Shown here piece by piece: positions 41,945 through 50,080 of a stretch of DNA of 64,000 nt. The stretch is from Pseudarthrobacter defluvii (GTDB lineage: Bacteria; Actinomycetota; Actinomycetes; Actinomycetales; Micrococcaceae). The notes beneath the pieces were generated by a model. It did no database searches. It was given only the letters and a program-made list of their open reading frames with translations, and was not told where the DNA came from. The stretch is from NCBI RefSeq assembly GCF_030323865.1, contig NZ_CP066362.1, forward strand, positions 124,001-188,000, written 5' to 3'. The position numbers and the translations under genes were made by a program. How positions within the stretch are numbered: the first letter of the stretch is position 1; every line of letters begins with the position of its first letter.

Positions 41945-42775
41945 TTACGTGGCAGCGAGGGTTGTGTAGAGGTCGGTCAGCCGGGCGAACCCGGCCAGAT
42001 CGTCCGGGCTGGTGCCGGCGCGAAGATGGTCCTTCAGGCGCCGCCACGCAGACCGGTGGGCGGATTCGTAGAGCGTGGGAAGCAAAAGCTCACCTTGGGG
42101 GCCGGTGACCCGGACTTCGGCGGGCCAGGCGGCGCCCGGATCGGGAACCTGGACGCTCACCCCGCCGTCGGCGGTGTAGAGGCGGATGTCGACGCCGGCC
42201 GCCCGCGCGGGGGTGAGCACGCCCTGGGCGGTGAACGGGGCTCCGTTGGCCAGCCTGCCGCCCACCGTGTACCCGGTGGCACCACGGCGCAGGACGCGCA
42301 CGGCATCAAGCGGCCCGCAAACGGCCAGCAGCGAGGCGAGATGGTCGGCAAGGAGCCGCTGCGGATCAGTGCCTTGAGCCGCCGTCGCCACACTGTCCAG
42401 CAGTGACGCGGTGCCTGCGGCGCTGCGCACCGCGTCGCGGGCGTCCGGTTCCGTGGCGTCGCCCACCAGGGCCGGGTTGGAAGCCCAGCGGAGGTCAAGG
42501 ACGACGGCGGTTCCTGCGGCGCCTGCCGCGGCTGCTAGTTGCGTGGTGTCTTCGGGAACAGGGTTGGCCACCACGATTCCCCGCGTACCCGCCGCGACGG
42601 CACTCGCGGCCTCGGCGGTCCAACCCGGCACGCCTGCAACCACCAGCACGTCCGCTGTACCCGCTTGGGTGTCCTGGGCGGGGCCGAAGGTTTCAGGCAG
42701 GGAAGCCATGGTTGGGGTGACGGCCCCGGCTTCCCGGGCCACGGGGGCCGCCGCAACTGTGTACTGGCCGCTCAT
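41945..42775 (-). CDS. Degenerate Gfo/Idh/MocA-like protein, probable non-catalytic partner
   Basis: The 276-residue protein has no recognised full domain, but aligns by eye with Gfo/Idh/MocA enzymes. VLVVAGVPGWTAEAASAVAAGTRGIVVANPVPEDTTQLA sits where family members have the A(L)xAGKHVLVEKP strand (lysine replaced; ANP instead of EKP). GYTVGGRLANGAPFTAQGVLTPARAAGVDIRLYTADGGVSVQV resembles the C-terminal sheet, and the ending LRAGTSPDDLAGFARLTDLYTTLA matches the last helix. The GxGxxG turn is missing. Its start overlaps the stop of the intact Gfo gene at 42772 by four bases, so it may be a structural subunit. Function is inference. Confidence 0.65.
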   Translation of the reverse strand: MSGQYTVAAAPVAREAGAVTPTMASLPETFGPAQDTQAGTADVLVVAGVPGWTAEAASAVAAGTRGIVVANPVPEDTTQLAAAAGAAGTAVVLDLRWASNPALVGDATEPDARDAVRSAAGTASLLDSVATAAQGTDPQRLLADHLASLLAVCGPLDAVRVLRRGATGYTVGGRLANGAPFTAQGVLTPARAAGVDIRLYTADGGVSVQVPDPGAAWPAEVRVTGPQGELLLPTLYESAHRSAWRRLKDHLRAGTSPDDLAGFARLTDLYTTLAAT

Positions 42776-43869
42776 GCCGAAACTCCTGCTTCTTCTGCGG
42801 CGCCGGCGTGTCCTGCCGCGGCGCTTGCCACCGTTGCCTCGGCGATGGCCAGGGCGAACGTGAGGTCGTCAATCAGGGTTTGGGCGGAAGGGGCAGGGCG
42901 GGTTCCCCGTGCGAGCCCGGCGAGTTCACGCCATTCGCCCTCGTAGCCGTTGTGGCCATACGGGCCGAAAACGCTGGTTTCGCTCCCGTTGCCACGGGAA
43001 ATCGTGGCGACGGCGGACCCCGCCTGGACGTAGGACGGCGTGAAGTCGATATGCAGCGCAGCATCATCCCCGATGGCCTCGAAGGTCCATTCCGGCTTCC
43101 AGGTGCTATTCATGACGGCGCGCAGTTCGATGACGCGGGTGGGAGTGCGGAGCGAAACTGCGTAGCCGAACGGGCGGACGTGGAACACGTTGAGGACCTC
43201 GATGTCCGCGAAGTCGGGCGTGAACCGGCGCACCAGGGGAAGGTCGTGGATGGCCAGCCCCATGATCCCGCCTTGCAGTGCGCCCTTGATGACTTCGATA
43301 TCCGAATAGTCGGGGCTGCCGGCGGCGGGCCGGGTGATGATTTCGGTAGCGAAGTCCTCGAACCGGGCATTGGGCGGCAACACGATCGAAGAGCGGATGG
43401 TGTGCACCTGCTCCGGAAGGTCGCCCCAGTTCTGTTCGGCCGCCAGCCAGCCCGGATCGAATGTGTGCATGGCCCCGACGACGATCGGAACGCCGGTTTC
43501 GGTGCTGACGGCCGAGATGCGCGCCGCTTCTTCAGCATTCATGGCAAACGGCTTCTCGCAGAGGACGGCTTTCTTGCCGGCCCTGCAGGCGGCAATGACC
43601 TGGTCTGCGTGGAATTGGTGCGGGCTGCAGATCGCCACGATGTCCACGGCGGGATCCGCCAGCAGGGCGTCCATGCTGGTGCCGGCCACCGCGCCGACGC
43701 GGGCGGCCACGGAGGAGGCGACGGCGGGGTCCACATCCATGATGTGCCGCACCTCCAGGATGTCCTGGAGGCGCGCCAGGGCCGGGAGGTGGATGGCCTG
43801 CGTGACCGGTCCGGCGCCGAGGATGCCGACGCCGAGGGGCCGGTCTGCGGGCGCTGCGTGCTGGGACAA
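42772..43869 (-). CDS. Gfo/Idh/MocA oxidoreductase, first gene of sugar operon
   Basis: The 365-residue enzyme has GILGAGPVTQAIHLPAL as dinucleotide-binding start, VAICSPHQFHADQVI, the EKP motif in LCEKPFAMN, and a catalytic-type IMGLAIHDLPLVRRF with Asp/His. It is the third intact family member in this operon and differs clearly from those at 35497 and 36734. Being first and coupled to the degenerate Gfo-like gene suggests a paired dehydrogenase. The promoter region upstream contains palindromes facing the divergent ROK regulator. Confidence 0.85.
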   Translation of the reverse strand: MSQHAAPADRPLGVGILGAGPVTQAIHLPALARLQDILEVRHIMDVDPAVASSVAARVGAVAGTSMDALLADPAVDIVAICSPHQFHADQVIAACRAGKKAVLCEKPFAMNAEEAARISAVSTETGVPIVVGAMHTFDPGWLAAEQNWGDLPEQVHTIRSSIVLPPNARFEDFATEIITRPAAGSPDYSDIEVIKGALQGGIMGLAIHDLPLVRRFTPDFADIEVLNVFHVRPFGYAVSLRTPTRVIELRAVMNSTWKPEWTFEAIGDDAALHIDFTPSYVQAGSAVATISRGNGSETSVFGPYGHNGYEGEWRELAGLARGTRPAPSAQTLIDDLTFALAIAEATVASAAAGHAGAAEEAGVSA

Positions 43870-43977
43870 GTTCCTACCTCTTTGTAAGCGGACTCGGGGA
43901 GTGCGGGGCCATCACTGCAGCCGATGCCAGGCATTGGATTCTCGAATGTGCCGTGAGTCACAACCTAGGACGACTTA

Positions 43978-44014
43978 TGACGCGCGTCAAGCAAAAGTTG
44001 TCTGTTGCGCGTCA
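43978..44014. promoter_or_regulatory. Probable ROK operator: two TGACGCGCGTCA-type sites
   Basis: TGACGCGCGTCA (43978-43989) is a perfect 12-bp palindrome. TGTTGCGCGTCA (44003-44014) repeats it with two changes, 25 bp away. Both lie in the 193-bp region between the sugar operon and the ROK gene, so they are likely operator sites for that regulator. Confidence 0.6.
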
Positions 44015-44062
44015 TTCTTCTGCCGTGATGACAGCAGTAAGTAAGAGTGTTATGACTTAGAC

Positions 44063-45280
44063 ATGACTCAAGCCACGGGGAAACAGGCCGCGAAGGACGC
44101 TGACGTCGGCAGCCTGTCACGGGCGGGCGACCTGTTCCAGCTGCTCCGGGACGGCAGGGCACGCACCCGTGCCGAGCTGGCCCTGACCACCGGGCTGGCC
44201 CGTTCCACCGTCGCTTCCAGGATTGACGCACTGATGCTGTCCGGCCTGGTGGGTCCGGCAGGGGAGGCCCTCTCCAGCGGCGGCAGGCCGCCGTCGCGCT
44301 TTGCCTTCAACCCTTCAGCCCGCCTGGTGCTGGCCGTGGATGTGGGTGCCACGCATGTCATCGTGGCGGTCACGGACCTTGGCGGGACCATCCTTGCCGA
44401 ACACCGGCTTGCGCAGCAGGTGGCCGACGGGCCCGAGGTGGTGCTGGACCGGGTGGTGGCGCAGGGCAAGGAGCTGCTGGCCTCGGTGGGACGCAGCGTG
44501 GGGGAACTCGCCGGGATTGGCATCGGGCTGCCCGGCCCGGTGGAACACGACACCGGCAAGCCCGTGAAGCCGCCCATCATGCCCGGGTGGGACGGGTTCG
44601 ACGTGGTCAGCTATGTCCAGCGCTCACTGCCGGTCCACGTGCTGGTGGACAACGACGTGAACATCATGGCGTTGGGGGAGCAGTCCGCGCACTGGCCCGA
44701 GCACAGCAACTTCTTCTTCGTGAAGGTGGCCACCGGCATCGGCTCCGGAATCATCAGCAACGGGGAGCTGCAGCGCGGTGCCAACGGCACAGCCGGCGAC
44801 CTGGGGCATGTCCAGGTGGCGCGCGGCGCTGACGTCCTGTGTGCCTGTGGGAACTATGGGTGCCTGGAGGCACTCGCGTCAGGTCCCGCCGTCGTGCGCT
44901 CCCTGCAGGATCAGGGACTTGATGTGGCAGTAGGCGCCGATGTGCTCCGGCTCGCCGCCGATGGAAACCTGCAGGCCATCCAGGCCCTGCGCCAGGCCGG
45001 GCGGGACATCGGCGAGGTGCTGGCCACCGTGGTCAACCTGCTCAACCCGTCCGTCATCGTGGTGGGCGGCAGTGTCGGCGAGACGGGGGAGCACCTGGTG
45101 GCCGGCATCCGCGAAGTGGTGTACCGGCGTTCTCCGCCCCTGGCCACCTCGCACCTTCGCATCAACGTTTCGCGGGCCGGCGCCCATGCAGGCGTGCTCG
45201 GGGCAAGCCAGCTGGTCACCCAGTACGTCCTGTCGCCGGCCATCATCGAGGCGACGCTGACGGCCGCAGCAGCCGGGTAG
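44063..45280 (+). CDS. ROK-family transcriptional regulator
   Basis: The 405-residue protein has an N-terminal winged helix-turn-helix (RTRAELALTTGLARSTVASRIDALMLSGLV, about 35-64) and a ROK sugar-kinase-like domain with VDVGATHVIVAVTDLGG, IGLPGPVEHDTG, the DND catalytic-type motif, and the zinc-site segment GHVQVARGADVLCACGNYGCLEA. It is divergent from the ten-gene sugar operon and probably represses it until an internal sugar binds. A hairpin terminator overlaps its stop. Confidence 0.92.
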   Translation: MTQATGKQAAKDADVGSLSRAGDLFQLLRDGRARTRAELALTTGLARSTVASRIDALMLSGLVGPAGEALSSGGRPPSRFAFNPSARLVLAVDVGATHVIVAVTDLGGTILAEHRLAQQVADGPEVVLDRVVAQGKELLASVGRSVGELAGIGIGLPGPVEHDTGKPVKPPIMPGWDGFDVVSYVQRSLPVHVLVDNDVNIMALGEQSAHWPEHSNFFFVKVATGIGSGIISNGELQRGANGTAGDLGHVQVARGADVLCACGNYGCLEALASGPAVVRSLQDQGLDVAVGADVLRLAADGNLQAIQALRQAGRDIGEVLATVVNLLNPSVIVVGGSVGETGEHLVAGIREVVYRRSPPLATSHLRINVSRAGAHAGVLGASQLVTQYVLSPAIIEATLTAAAAG

Positions 45281-45300
45281 CGCCGGGGGATTCCCGGCGC
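45280..45300. terminator. Hairpin between convergent ROK and TreS-like genes
   Basis: GCGCCGGG (45280-45287) pairs perfectly with CCCGGCGC (45293-45300), starting in the last base of the ROK stop codon. It serves two convergent genes. Confidence 0.65.
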
Positions 45301-45311
45301 CACCCGTGGCT

Positions 45312-47585
45312 TTAGGCCTCCGCCTCCGGGGCTTCGGTCAGGCGCAGCGCGGTTCCGCCATAGGCGGGAAGCTCCAGGAAGAAGCTGTGCAGATCGTCCA
45401 CCTGCCCCACGGTCTCACCGCTGAACAGGTCCCGGACGTTGGCTCCGGACGGCAGTTCGTTGGACTGGATGCTGCCGGCGATGTCCTGCCCGGAGAAGTT
45501 CAGCGCCGTCACCTGCAGGGCGCCGTCCTTCAGCCGGTTCACCAGCACCAGTGCGCCACGGTTGGAGACGTCCGGCACGTCCAGCAGCGTGCCGGTGGCG
45601 ATTCCGTTGTCCTCCCGGACGGCGAGGATCCGCTGCAGCCGGCGCGCGAACGAGTCCGGGTCCTTCAGCTGTTCAGGCAGCGGTCCGTAGAGGCTGCGGG
45701 CCCGCGGCATCCCGGCCGATGAGGTGGTGGCGTCCGGGCTGGTTCCCATGAGGTCGTGCGCGCCGCGGTTGATCCAGCGCGTATCGCCCTGGGAGGTAAG
45801 TTCCCGGACCCTGCCGCGGTCCAGGGCCATGATGCCGGTGAGGTCCCAGCCGGAAAGCGCGAAGACGCCGGGCTGCAGGGCGTTGTACATGGCCAGGAGC
45901 AGGTGGACGTCGCGGATCTGGGCTTCCTGCTCCGGAGTGACGGCGTCCGGGTCCTGGATCCCCAGGGCGGCCATGATGAAGCTGACCGAGGTGCAGGCAA
46001 TGCCGTTGGTGGTGAAGACCGCGTTATAGGGCGCATTCTCGCCGGTGAGCCGGTCCCGCAGGGTTTGCTGGATCTGTTCGGCCAGTTGGGCGCCGGTCAG
46101 CTCTTCGCCATTGAGCTCGAACATCTCGTCCCGGTGCCCGGCAGCGAAGTGCAGGAGTTCGTAGGTGAGCTCGTCATGGTTCTGCAGGGCATGCACGAGC
46201 GAGGCTTGGTCGACGCCGATTTCCCGGGACAGGCGGAGGGTCAGCCGCAGGAACTCGGTATCGCCGGTGACCAGGGAGTAGTGGTACGCCGGCCGGGTGA
46301 TGAAGTCGTAGGAGAGGTCCGGTCCGGACTCCGAGGTTGCCTTGATGTCGTCGATGGTCAGGTTGAGTTCCTGGAAGGAGAACCCGCCCACCTTGCGGAT
46401 CATGGACCCGATGAGCTGGTTGGCGGCCTCGGATAGCGGGTGGCCTTCAGACCAGCCGGGCTGTTCCTCCGCGCTCTTTTCCACGCCCAGGAAGCCGTTG
46501 GCGTCCAGGCGCAGCGCACCGGTGCCAAGGTCCACGAGCGAGTGCAGGGCATCGCCCACCACCAGCCGCATTCCCGCGAAGGTGGGGTCCAGCCAGTTGA
46601 TGGAGGGCTGCCCGGCCTTGAAGTAGTGCAGGTAGACCCAGCGGCGGGTCTTGCCCGTGGTGTCCACGATGGGCCGGGTGACGCTCCAGTTGGTTTCCTT
46701 CACCCCGGGCTCGTAGAAGATCACGCGCTGCAGCCGGCCGATGATGTACCCGGCCTTCTGCAGCGCCTGCTCGGCGTCGGGGCTGAGGTTGACCGAGTCG
46801 GCACCCTCCGGAACGTCCGGGAGCAGGTTCCAGTCCTCCTCCGGGATGTCGATCATGTGGTAAATGCCGGGGTAGTCCCGGAAGTTCATTTCGGCGAGCC
46901 GGAAGTCGGCCCCCTTGCCGGTGTGGCCGGGGACGATGTCGTCGATGATGGTGCCCTCGTGCTCAGCAGCCACCTCGCACATCCTGCGGAACTCGTCCTC
47001 GGTGCCGAAAACCGGATCGATGGCCATGCTGATGCGGTCGAAGTGCCCGTCCACGCTGGGCGTGTGGGACCAGCCGCTGATGCCGCCGGCGAGTTTCACG
47101 GGTCCCGTGTGGATGCCCCGGATTCCGATCTCGCGGAACGCCTTCCACATCTCCGGGTCCCCCAGGGCGGAGAGGAACGACTGGCCGGTGGGGGTGATGA
47201 AGGACAACGGGTAGGCGGTAAACCACACGGAGGCGCGTTCGACGGCGGCACGCGGGTTTGGGTGCGCGTACGAGTTTTGCCACATGCTGGCCTGCCCGGA
47301 CAGCTGGCGTGCCAGCGTGTTGGCGTCCCCGAGCATAGCCTGGTTGCGCAGCCATTCGACGTAGGCGGCGTTGCGCCCGTCGAACTCGAAGGACGGCTTG
47401 CTGCCTACGAACTGCCGCCTGCGTGCGATGGGACGCAGAGCCTTGGGGCGGGCCGCGAAGAACTGCTCGTCGAACGTGACCTCAAGGTCCGGTGACGGCT
47501 CCGCCGCGTCCTCTTCCACTTCCACGTTGGCCTCCACGGCCTCATCCGCTTCCGAAGTACGCTCGCTGGTGCCCGGCTCCCGCAT
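45312..47585 (-). CDS. treS: GH13 maltose alpha-D-glucosyltransferase / TreS-like enzyme
   Basis: The 757-residue protein is a GH13 barrel with nucleophile Asp361 (ALRLDANGF), acid/base Glu406 (FQELNLT) and HD 470-471 (LQNHDEL). Trehalose synthases interconvert maltose and trehalose and usually have about 550-600 residues with NFWLR near the start. Here an acidic N-terminal extension of about 50 residues and a divergent barrel start ([18 protein letters not shown]) suggest a variant subfamily. Substrate is therefore less certain than class. ATG at 47585 follows AAAGAGGAG. It is divergent from the GAF-ANTAR gene and convergent with the ROK gene. Confidence 0.75.
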   Translation of the reverse strand: MREPGTSERTSEADEAVEANVEVEEDAAEPSPDLEVTFDEQFFAARPKALRPIARRRQFVGSKPSFEFDGRNAAYVEWLRNQAMLGDANTLARQLSGQASMWQNSYAHPNPRAAVERASVWFTAYPLSFITPTGQSFLSALGDPEMWKAFREIGIRGIHTGPVKLAGGISGWSHTPSVDGHFDRISMAIDPVFGTEDEFRRMCEVAAEHEGTIIDDIVPGHTGKGADFRLAEMNFRDYPGIYHMIDIPEEDWNLLPDVPEGADSVNLSPDAEQALQKAGYIIGRLQRVIFYEPGVKETNWSVTRPIVDTTGKTRRWVYLHYFKAGQPSINWLDPTFAGMRLVVGDALHSLVDLGTGALRLDANGFLGVEKSAEEQPGWSEGHPLSEAANQLIGSMIRKVGGFSFQELNLTIDDIKATSESGPDLSYDFITRPAYHYSLVTGDTEFLRLTLRLSREIGVDQASLVHALQNHDELTYELLHFAAGHRDEMFELNGEELTGAQLAEQIQQTLRDRLTGENAPYNAVFTTNGIACTSVSFIMAALGIQDPDAVTPEQEAQIRDVHLLLAMYNALQPGVFALSGWDLTGIMALDRGRVRELTSQGDTRWINRGAHDLMGTSPDATTSSAGMPRARSLYGPLPEQLKDPDSFARRLQRILAVREDNGIATGTLLDVPDVSNRGALVLVNRLKDGALQVTALNFSGQDIAGSIQSNELPSGANVRDLFSGETVGQVDDLHSFFLELPAYGGTALRLTEAPEAEA

Positions 47586-47829
47586 AAGCTCCTCTTTCCG
47601 TTGCTCGTTTCCGTGCTGGCATGGATGCTCCAAGACCCCTTGCTCAGGGACAGGTACCCAGGTGAGCAGGGAGTATTCGGCGTTCCCTCTCCCGATGCTA
47701 CTGCGCAGCGGGGCCGGCGGAAGGGACACCGGCGCGCCGCTCATCCCTAACCCGGTGAATCCCCCTTGTTTCCCCGCTATTCCCCACCAAGGCGGTTTGG
47801 GGTCGTATTCTTAGAGCAAAGGTTTTGCA

Positions 47830-48747
47830 GTGGGCCGACGCGCTGATAGCAGGGCTTGGAGCATGGCCGCTGATCCCACGGGGCAGGTTGGCTGGGGACC
47901 GCTTCCAGTTACCCCGGAGCCGGTTTTCGACAGCAAGGACGTTGAAGACTACCTCTGGGAAGTGACCCGCGATTTCATGGCGGGTATCAAAGGTGAGCGC
48001 CGCAGCATCAGCTGGGCAGCCACCCTCTTTCGCCTGGGCAAGGCACGCACCCTCGCGGCCAGCACCGAGCAGGCACGCGAAGCGGACCGGGAGCAATGCT
48101 CGTTCGCCGACGGGCCCGTGATGGAAGCCGTGCGCACCGGGGAATTCGTCCTGCTGTCGGACCTGAGCCGGGACCGGCGCTGGCCCGGGTATTCCAGCGC
48201 CGCGGCCGTCCACGGCGTGCAGTCCCTGCTCTCGGTCCCCATCCTCACCGAGGGCGCCACCAGTGCTGCCATCAATCTTTACGCGCCGTCTCCGCACACC
48301 TTCACCAGCGACGACCTGGTGCACAGTCAAAGCTATGCGCGCCAGGTGGCGCGGGCGCTGCGTGTTGTGGTCCGGGTGGCCGAGCGCGCGGAAGCAACGG
48401 CGGGTCTCGCCGTCGTCCAAAGCTCCCTGGTCCTGGTGGACCTTGCGGTGCGCAGCCTCATGAACGAATACGGACTCACCCGAGAGGGGGCGCTGCGGTT
48501 CCTGCAGACGCAGGCGCTGCACCACGAACTGGACCTCCGGGACGCGGCACTGAATGTGGTGGCCCCCAGCGGCATGGACCGCGGGGCCGGGCAGCCTTCG
48601 GGGCTGCGGCAGGAAACGTACGACGGCGTGTCGGAACTCCCGCGGCCGTCGGCGGCGGGGCGTGATTTTCCAACCGGAACGTCGCCCCGCAAGGACGCTG
48701 CGGCGGGGAAGGAACCCCCGTCCGCTGCAGAAGGGAGGACGGCATGA
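47830..48747 (+). CDS. GAF-ANTAR RNA-binding regulator
   Basis: The 305-residue protein has a GAF domain (about 60-180; QCSFADGPVMEAVRTGEFVLLSDLSRDRRWPGY) and an ANTAR-like helical region (VLVDLAVRSLMNEYGLTREGALRFLQTQALHHELDLRDAAL, about 200-240), followed by a disordered tail of 60 residues. ANTAR domains bind paired hairpins in mRNA and prevent termination. The canonical GAF-ANTAR spacing is kept. GTG at 47830 with AAAGG upstream. Its end overlaps the SGNH hydrolase start by four bases, an unusual pairing. Confidence 0.8.
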   Translation: MGRRADSRAWSMAADPTGQVGWGPLPVTPEPVFDSKDVEDYLWEVTRDFMAGIKGERRSISWAATLFRLGKARTLAASTEQAREADREQCSFADGPVMEAVRTGEFVLLSDLSRDRRWPGYSSAAAVHGVQSLLSVPILTEGATSAAINLYAPSPHTFTSDDLVHSQSYARQVARALRVVVRVAERAEATAGLAVVQSSLVLVDLAVRSLMNEYGLTREGALRFLQTQALHHELDLRDAALNVVAPSGMDRGAGQPSGLRQETYDGVSELPRPSAAGRDFPTGTSPRKDAAAGKEPPSAAEGRTA

Positions 48748-49652
48748 CCATCGAGAAGCAGGAGCTGCGTTCGATTGAGGGAGGACCGGCCGGGCACCCC
48801 TGGCACCGGTTCGTCGCACTGGGGGACTCCTACACCGAAGGAATTGGCGACCCCGAACCGCACAGCCTGGGCGGCCTGCGGGGCTGGGCCGACCGGGTGG
48901 CGGAGGAACTGGCCGCCGGCCAGCCTGATTTCGCCTATGCCAACCTGGCCATCCGCGGCATGCTGCTGAGGCAGATCCTCGACGGGCAACTGGCGCCGGC
49001 CCTGGAACTCAAACCCGACCTGGTTGCAATGTCGGGCGGCGGCAACGATATCGTGTTCCGCCACGGCGACCCGGACAAGCTGGCGGAAAAGATCGATGAG
49101 GCTGTAGGCGTCCTGGCCGCAACGGGTGCCACGGTGCTGCTGTACGCCGGCCCCGACTGGGGGAATACTCCGGTCTTTGGCAAGATCCGCGGCCGCGTGG
49201 CGATCTACAACGAGCACCTGCACAGGATCGGGGCCCGGCACCACGCCATCATGGTTGACCTCTGGTGCCTGCCGGAGCTCCAGCACGCGCCGATGTGGGA
49301 CCCGGACCGGCTGCACCTGTCCCCGCTGGGCCATCATTCCGTTGCCGTGGCCACCCTCAACGCCCTGGGCGTGGCACACGCGCTCAAGCCGCTCCAGCCG
49401 CGGCCGCTTCCGGCGCACGGGTGGACGCAGGCGCGGGCCGAGGACCTGGTGTGGGCGCGGCAGTATTTCGTGCCGTGGGTGCTGAAGCGGCTGCGTCCCC
49501 ACCAGTCCGACGACTCCCTGGCAGCGAAGCGGCCGCTGCCCGGTCCGGTGTTCGGCCTTGGCCGTCCGGGTCCGTTCCCGCCGGGCCACCCCGTCGCGGG
49601 CCTGCCCACCGGCATGGCTGGGGGTCCCGCACCGGAAGGGCACGCGGCCTAG
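48744..49652 (+). CDS. SGNH/GDSL hydrolase
   Basis: The 302-residue hydrolase has block I FVALGDSYTEG (Ser29), block III SGGGNDIVF and block V DRLHLSPLGHH with the catalytic Asp-His. There is no signal peptide, so a cytoplasmic esterase or lipase is expected. The C-terminal 40 residues are Pro/Gly-rich. It is translationally coupled (ATGA) to the GAF-ANTAR gene. The substrate is not evident. Confidence 0.87.
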   Translation: MTIEKQELRSIEGGPAGHPWHRFVALGDSYTEGIGDPEPHSLGGLRGWADRVAEELAAGQPDFAYANLAIRGMLLRQILDGQLAPALELKPDLVAMSGGGNDIVFRHGDPDKLAEKIDEAVGVLAATGATVLLYAGPDWGNTPVFGKIRGRVAIYNEHLHRIGARHHAIMVDLWCLPELQHAPMWDPDRLHLSPLGHHSVAVATLNALGVAHALKPLQPRPLPAHGWTQARAEDLVWARQYFVPWVLKRLRPHQSDDSLAAKRPLPGPVFGLGRPGPFPPGHPVAGLPTGMAGGPAPEGHAA

Positions 49653-49689
49653 CTTCCATTCACCTGGCGTCACCAAAGCCGGAGCCGCT

Positions 49690-49728
49690 GGTCGTGACGC
49701 CCGCCTCTACCAGGCGGGCGTCACGACC
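49690..49728. terminator. 17-bp perfect hairpin terminator
   Basis: GGTCGTGACGCCCGCCT (49690-49706) pairs perfectly with 49712-49728 over a CTACC loop. It follows the SGNH gene and overlaps the end of the minus-strand remnant gene, so it may serve both directions. Confidence 0.8.
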
Positions 49729-50001
49729 TGCGGGCGTCCCGGGCCAGAGCCATGAGCGCAGGGAACCCCGCCACCACGGCGGGAACGGCCAGCAGAAGCC
49801 CGTATTCGGGTTGAAACGCTGAGAGTATCGCCGCTACGACGCTTGCAGCCAGGGCGGCGATGAGCGCAAGGGATAGCAGCCTGTGACTGTCCCTGGCGTT
49901 GAAGAAACGAAAATCTGCTCCGATGGCAGGTCCGCCTGTTGGACGTGGCGATGGGCTGCCGGCGGTGGCGGCTGCGATGGACGTGCGGTGTTCTCAAGCA
50001 T
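49721..50001 (-). pseudogene. Frameshifted small membrane protein gene
   Basis: An ATG at 50001 with GGGGGA three bases upstream opens MLENTARPSQPPPPAAHRH but this frame stops after 54 codons. Another frame, with no start codon of its own, encodes FRFFNARDSHRLL, two hydrophobic helices (SLALIAALAASVVAAILSAF and YGLLLAVPAVVAGFPALMAL) and ends ARDARRS at 49721. Joining the two by a one-base frame change gives a plausible 90-residue two-helix membrane protein. Either a recent pseudogene, a sequencing error or programmed frameshift. Confidence 0.45.
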
Positions 50002-50080
50002 GGTCCCCCAAAGGTAGTGCCTGATGTTCGTCCACCCTGAAGGGGCAGCCCCGGAGCCGCCCCTCCGCGGCGTTCGGGCC

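Larger units (their letters stand above)
49653..50080. other. 428-bp gap between SGNH hydrolase and uracil permease
   Basis: Holds a perfect 17-bp hairpin terminator (49690-49728) and a minus-strand membrane-protein remnant in two frames (49721-50001). The 79 bases between 50002 and 50080 show nothing else recognisable. Confidence 0.6.
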
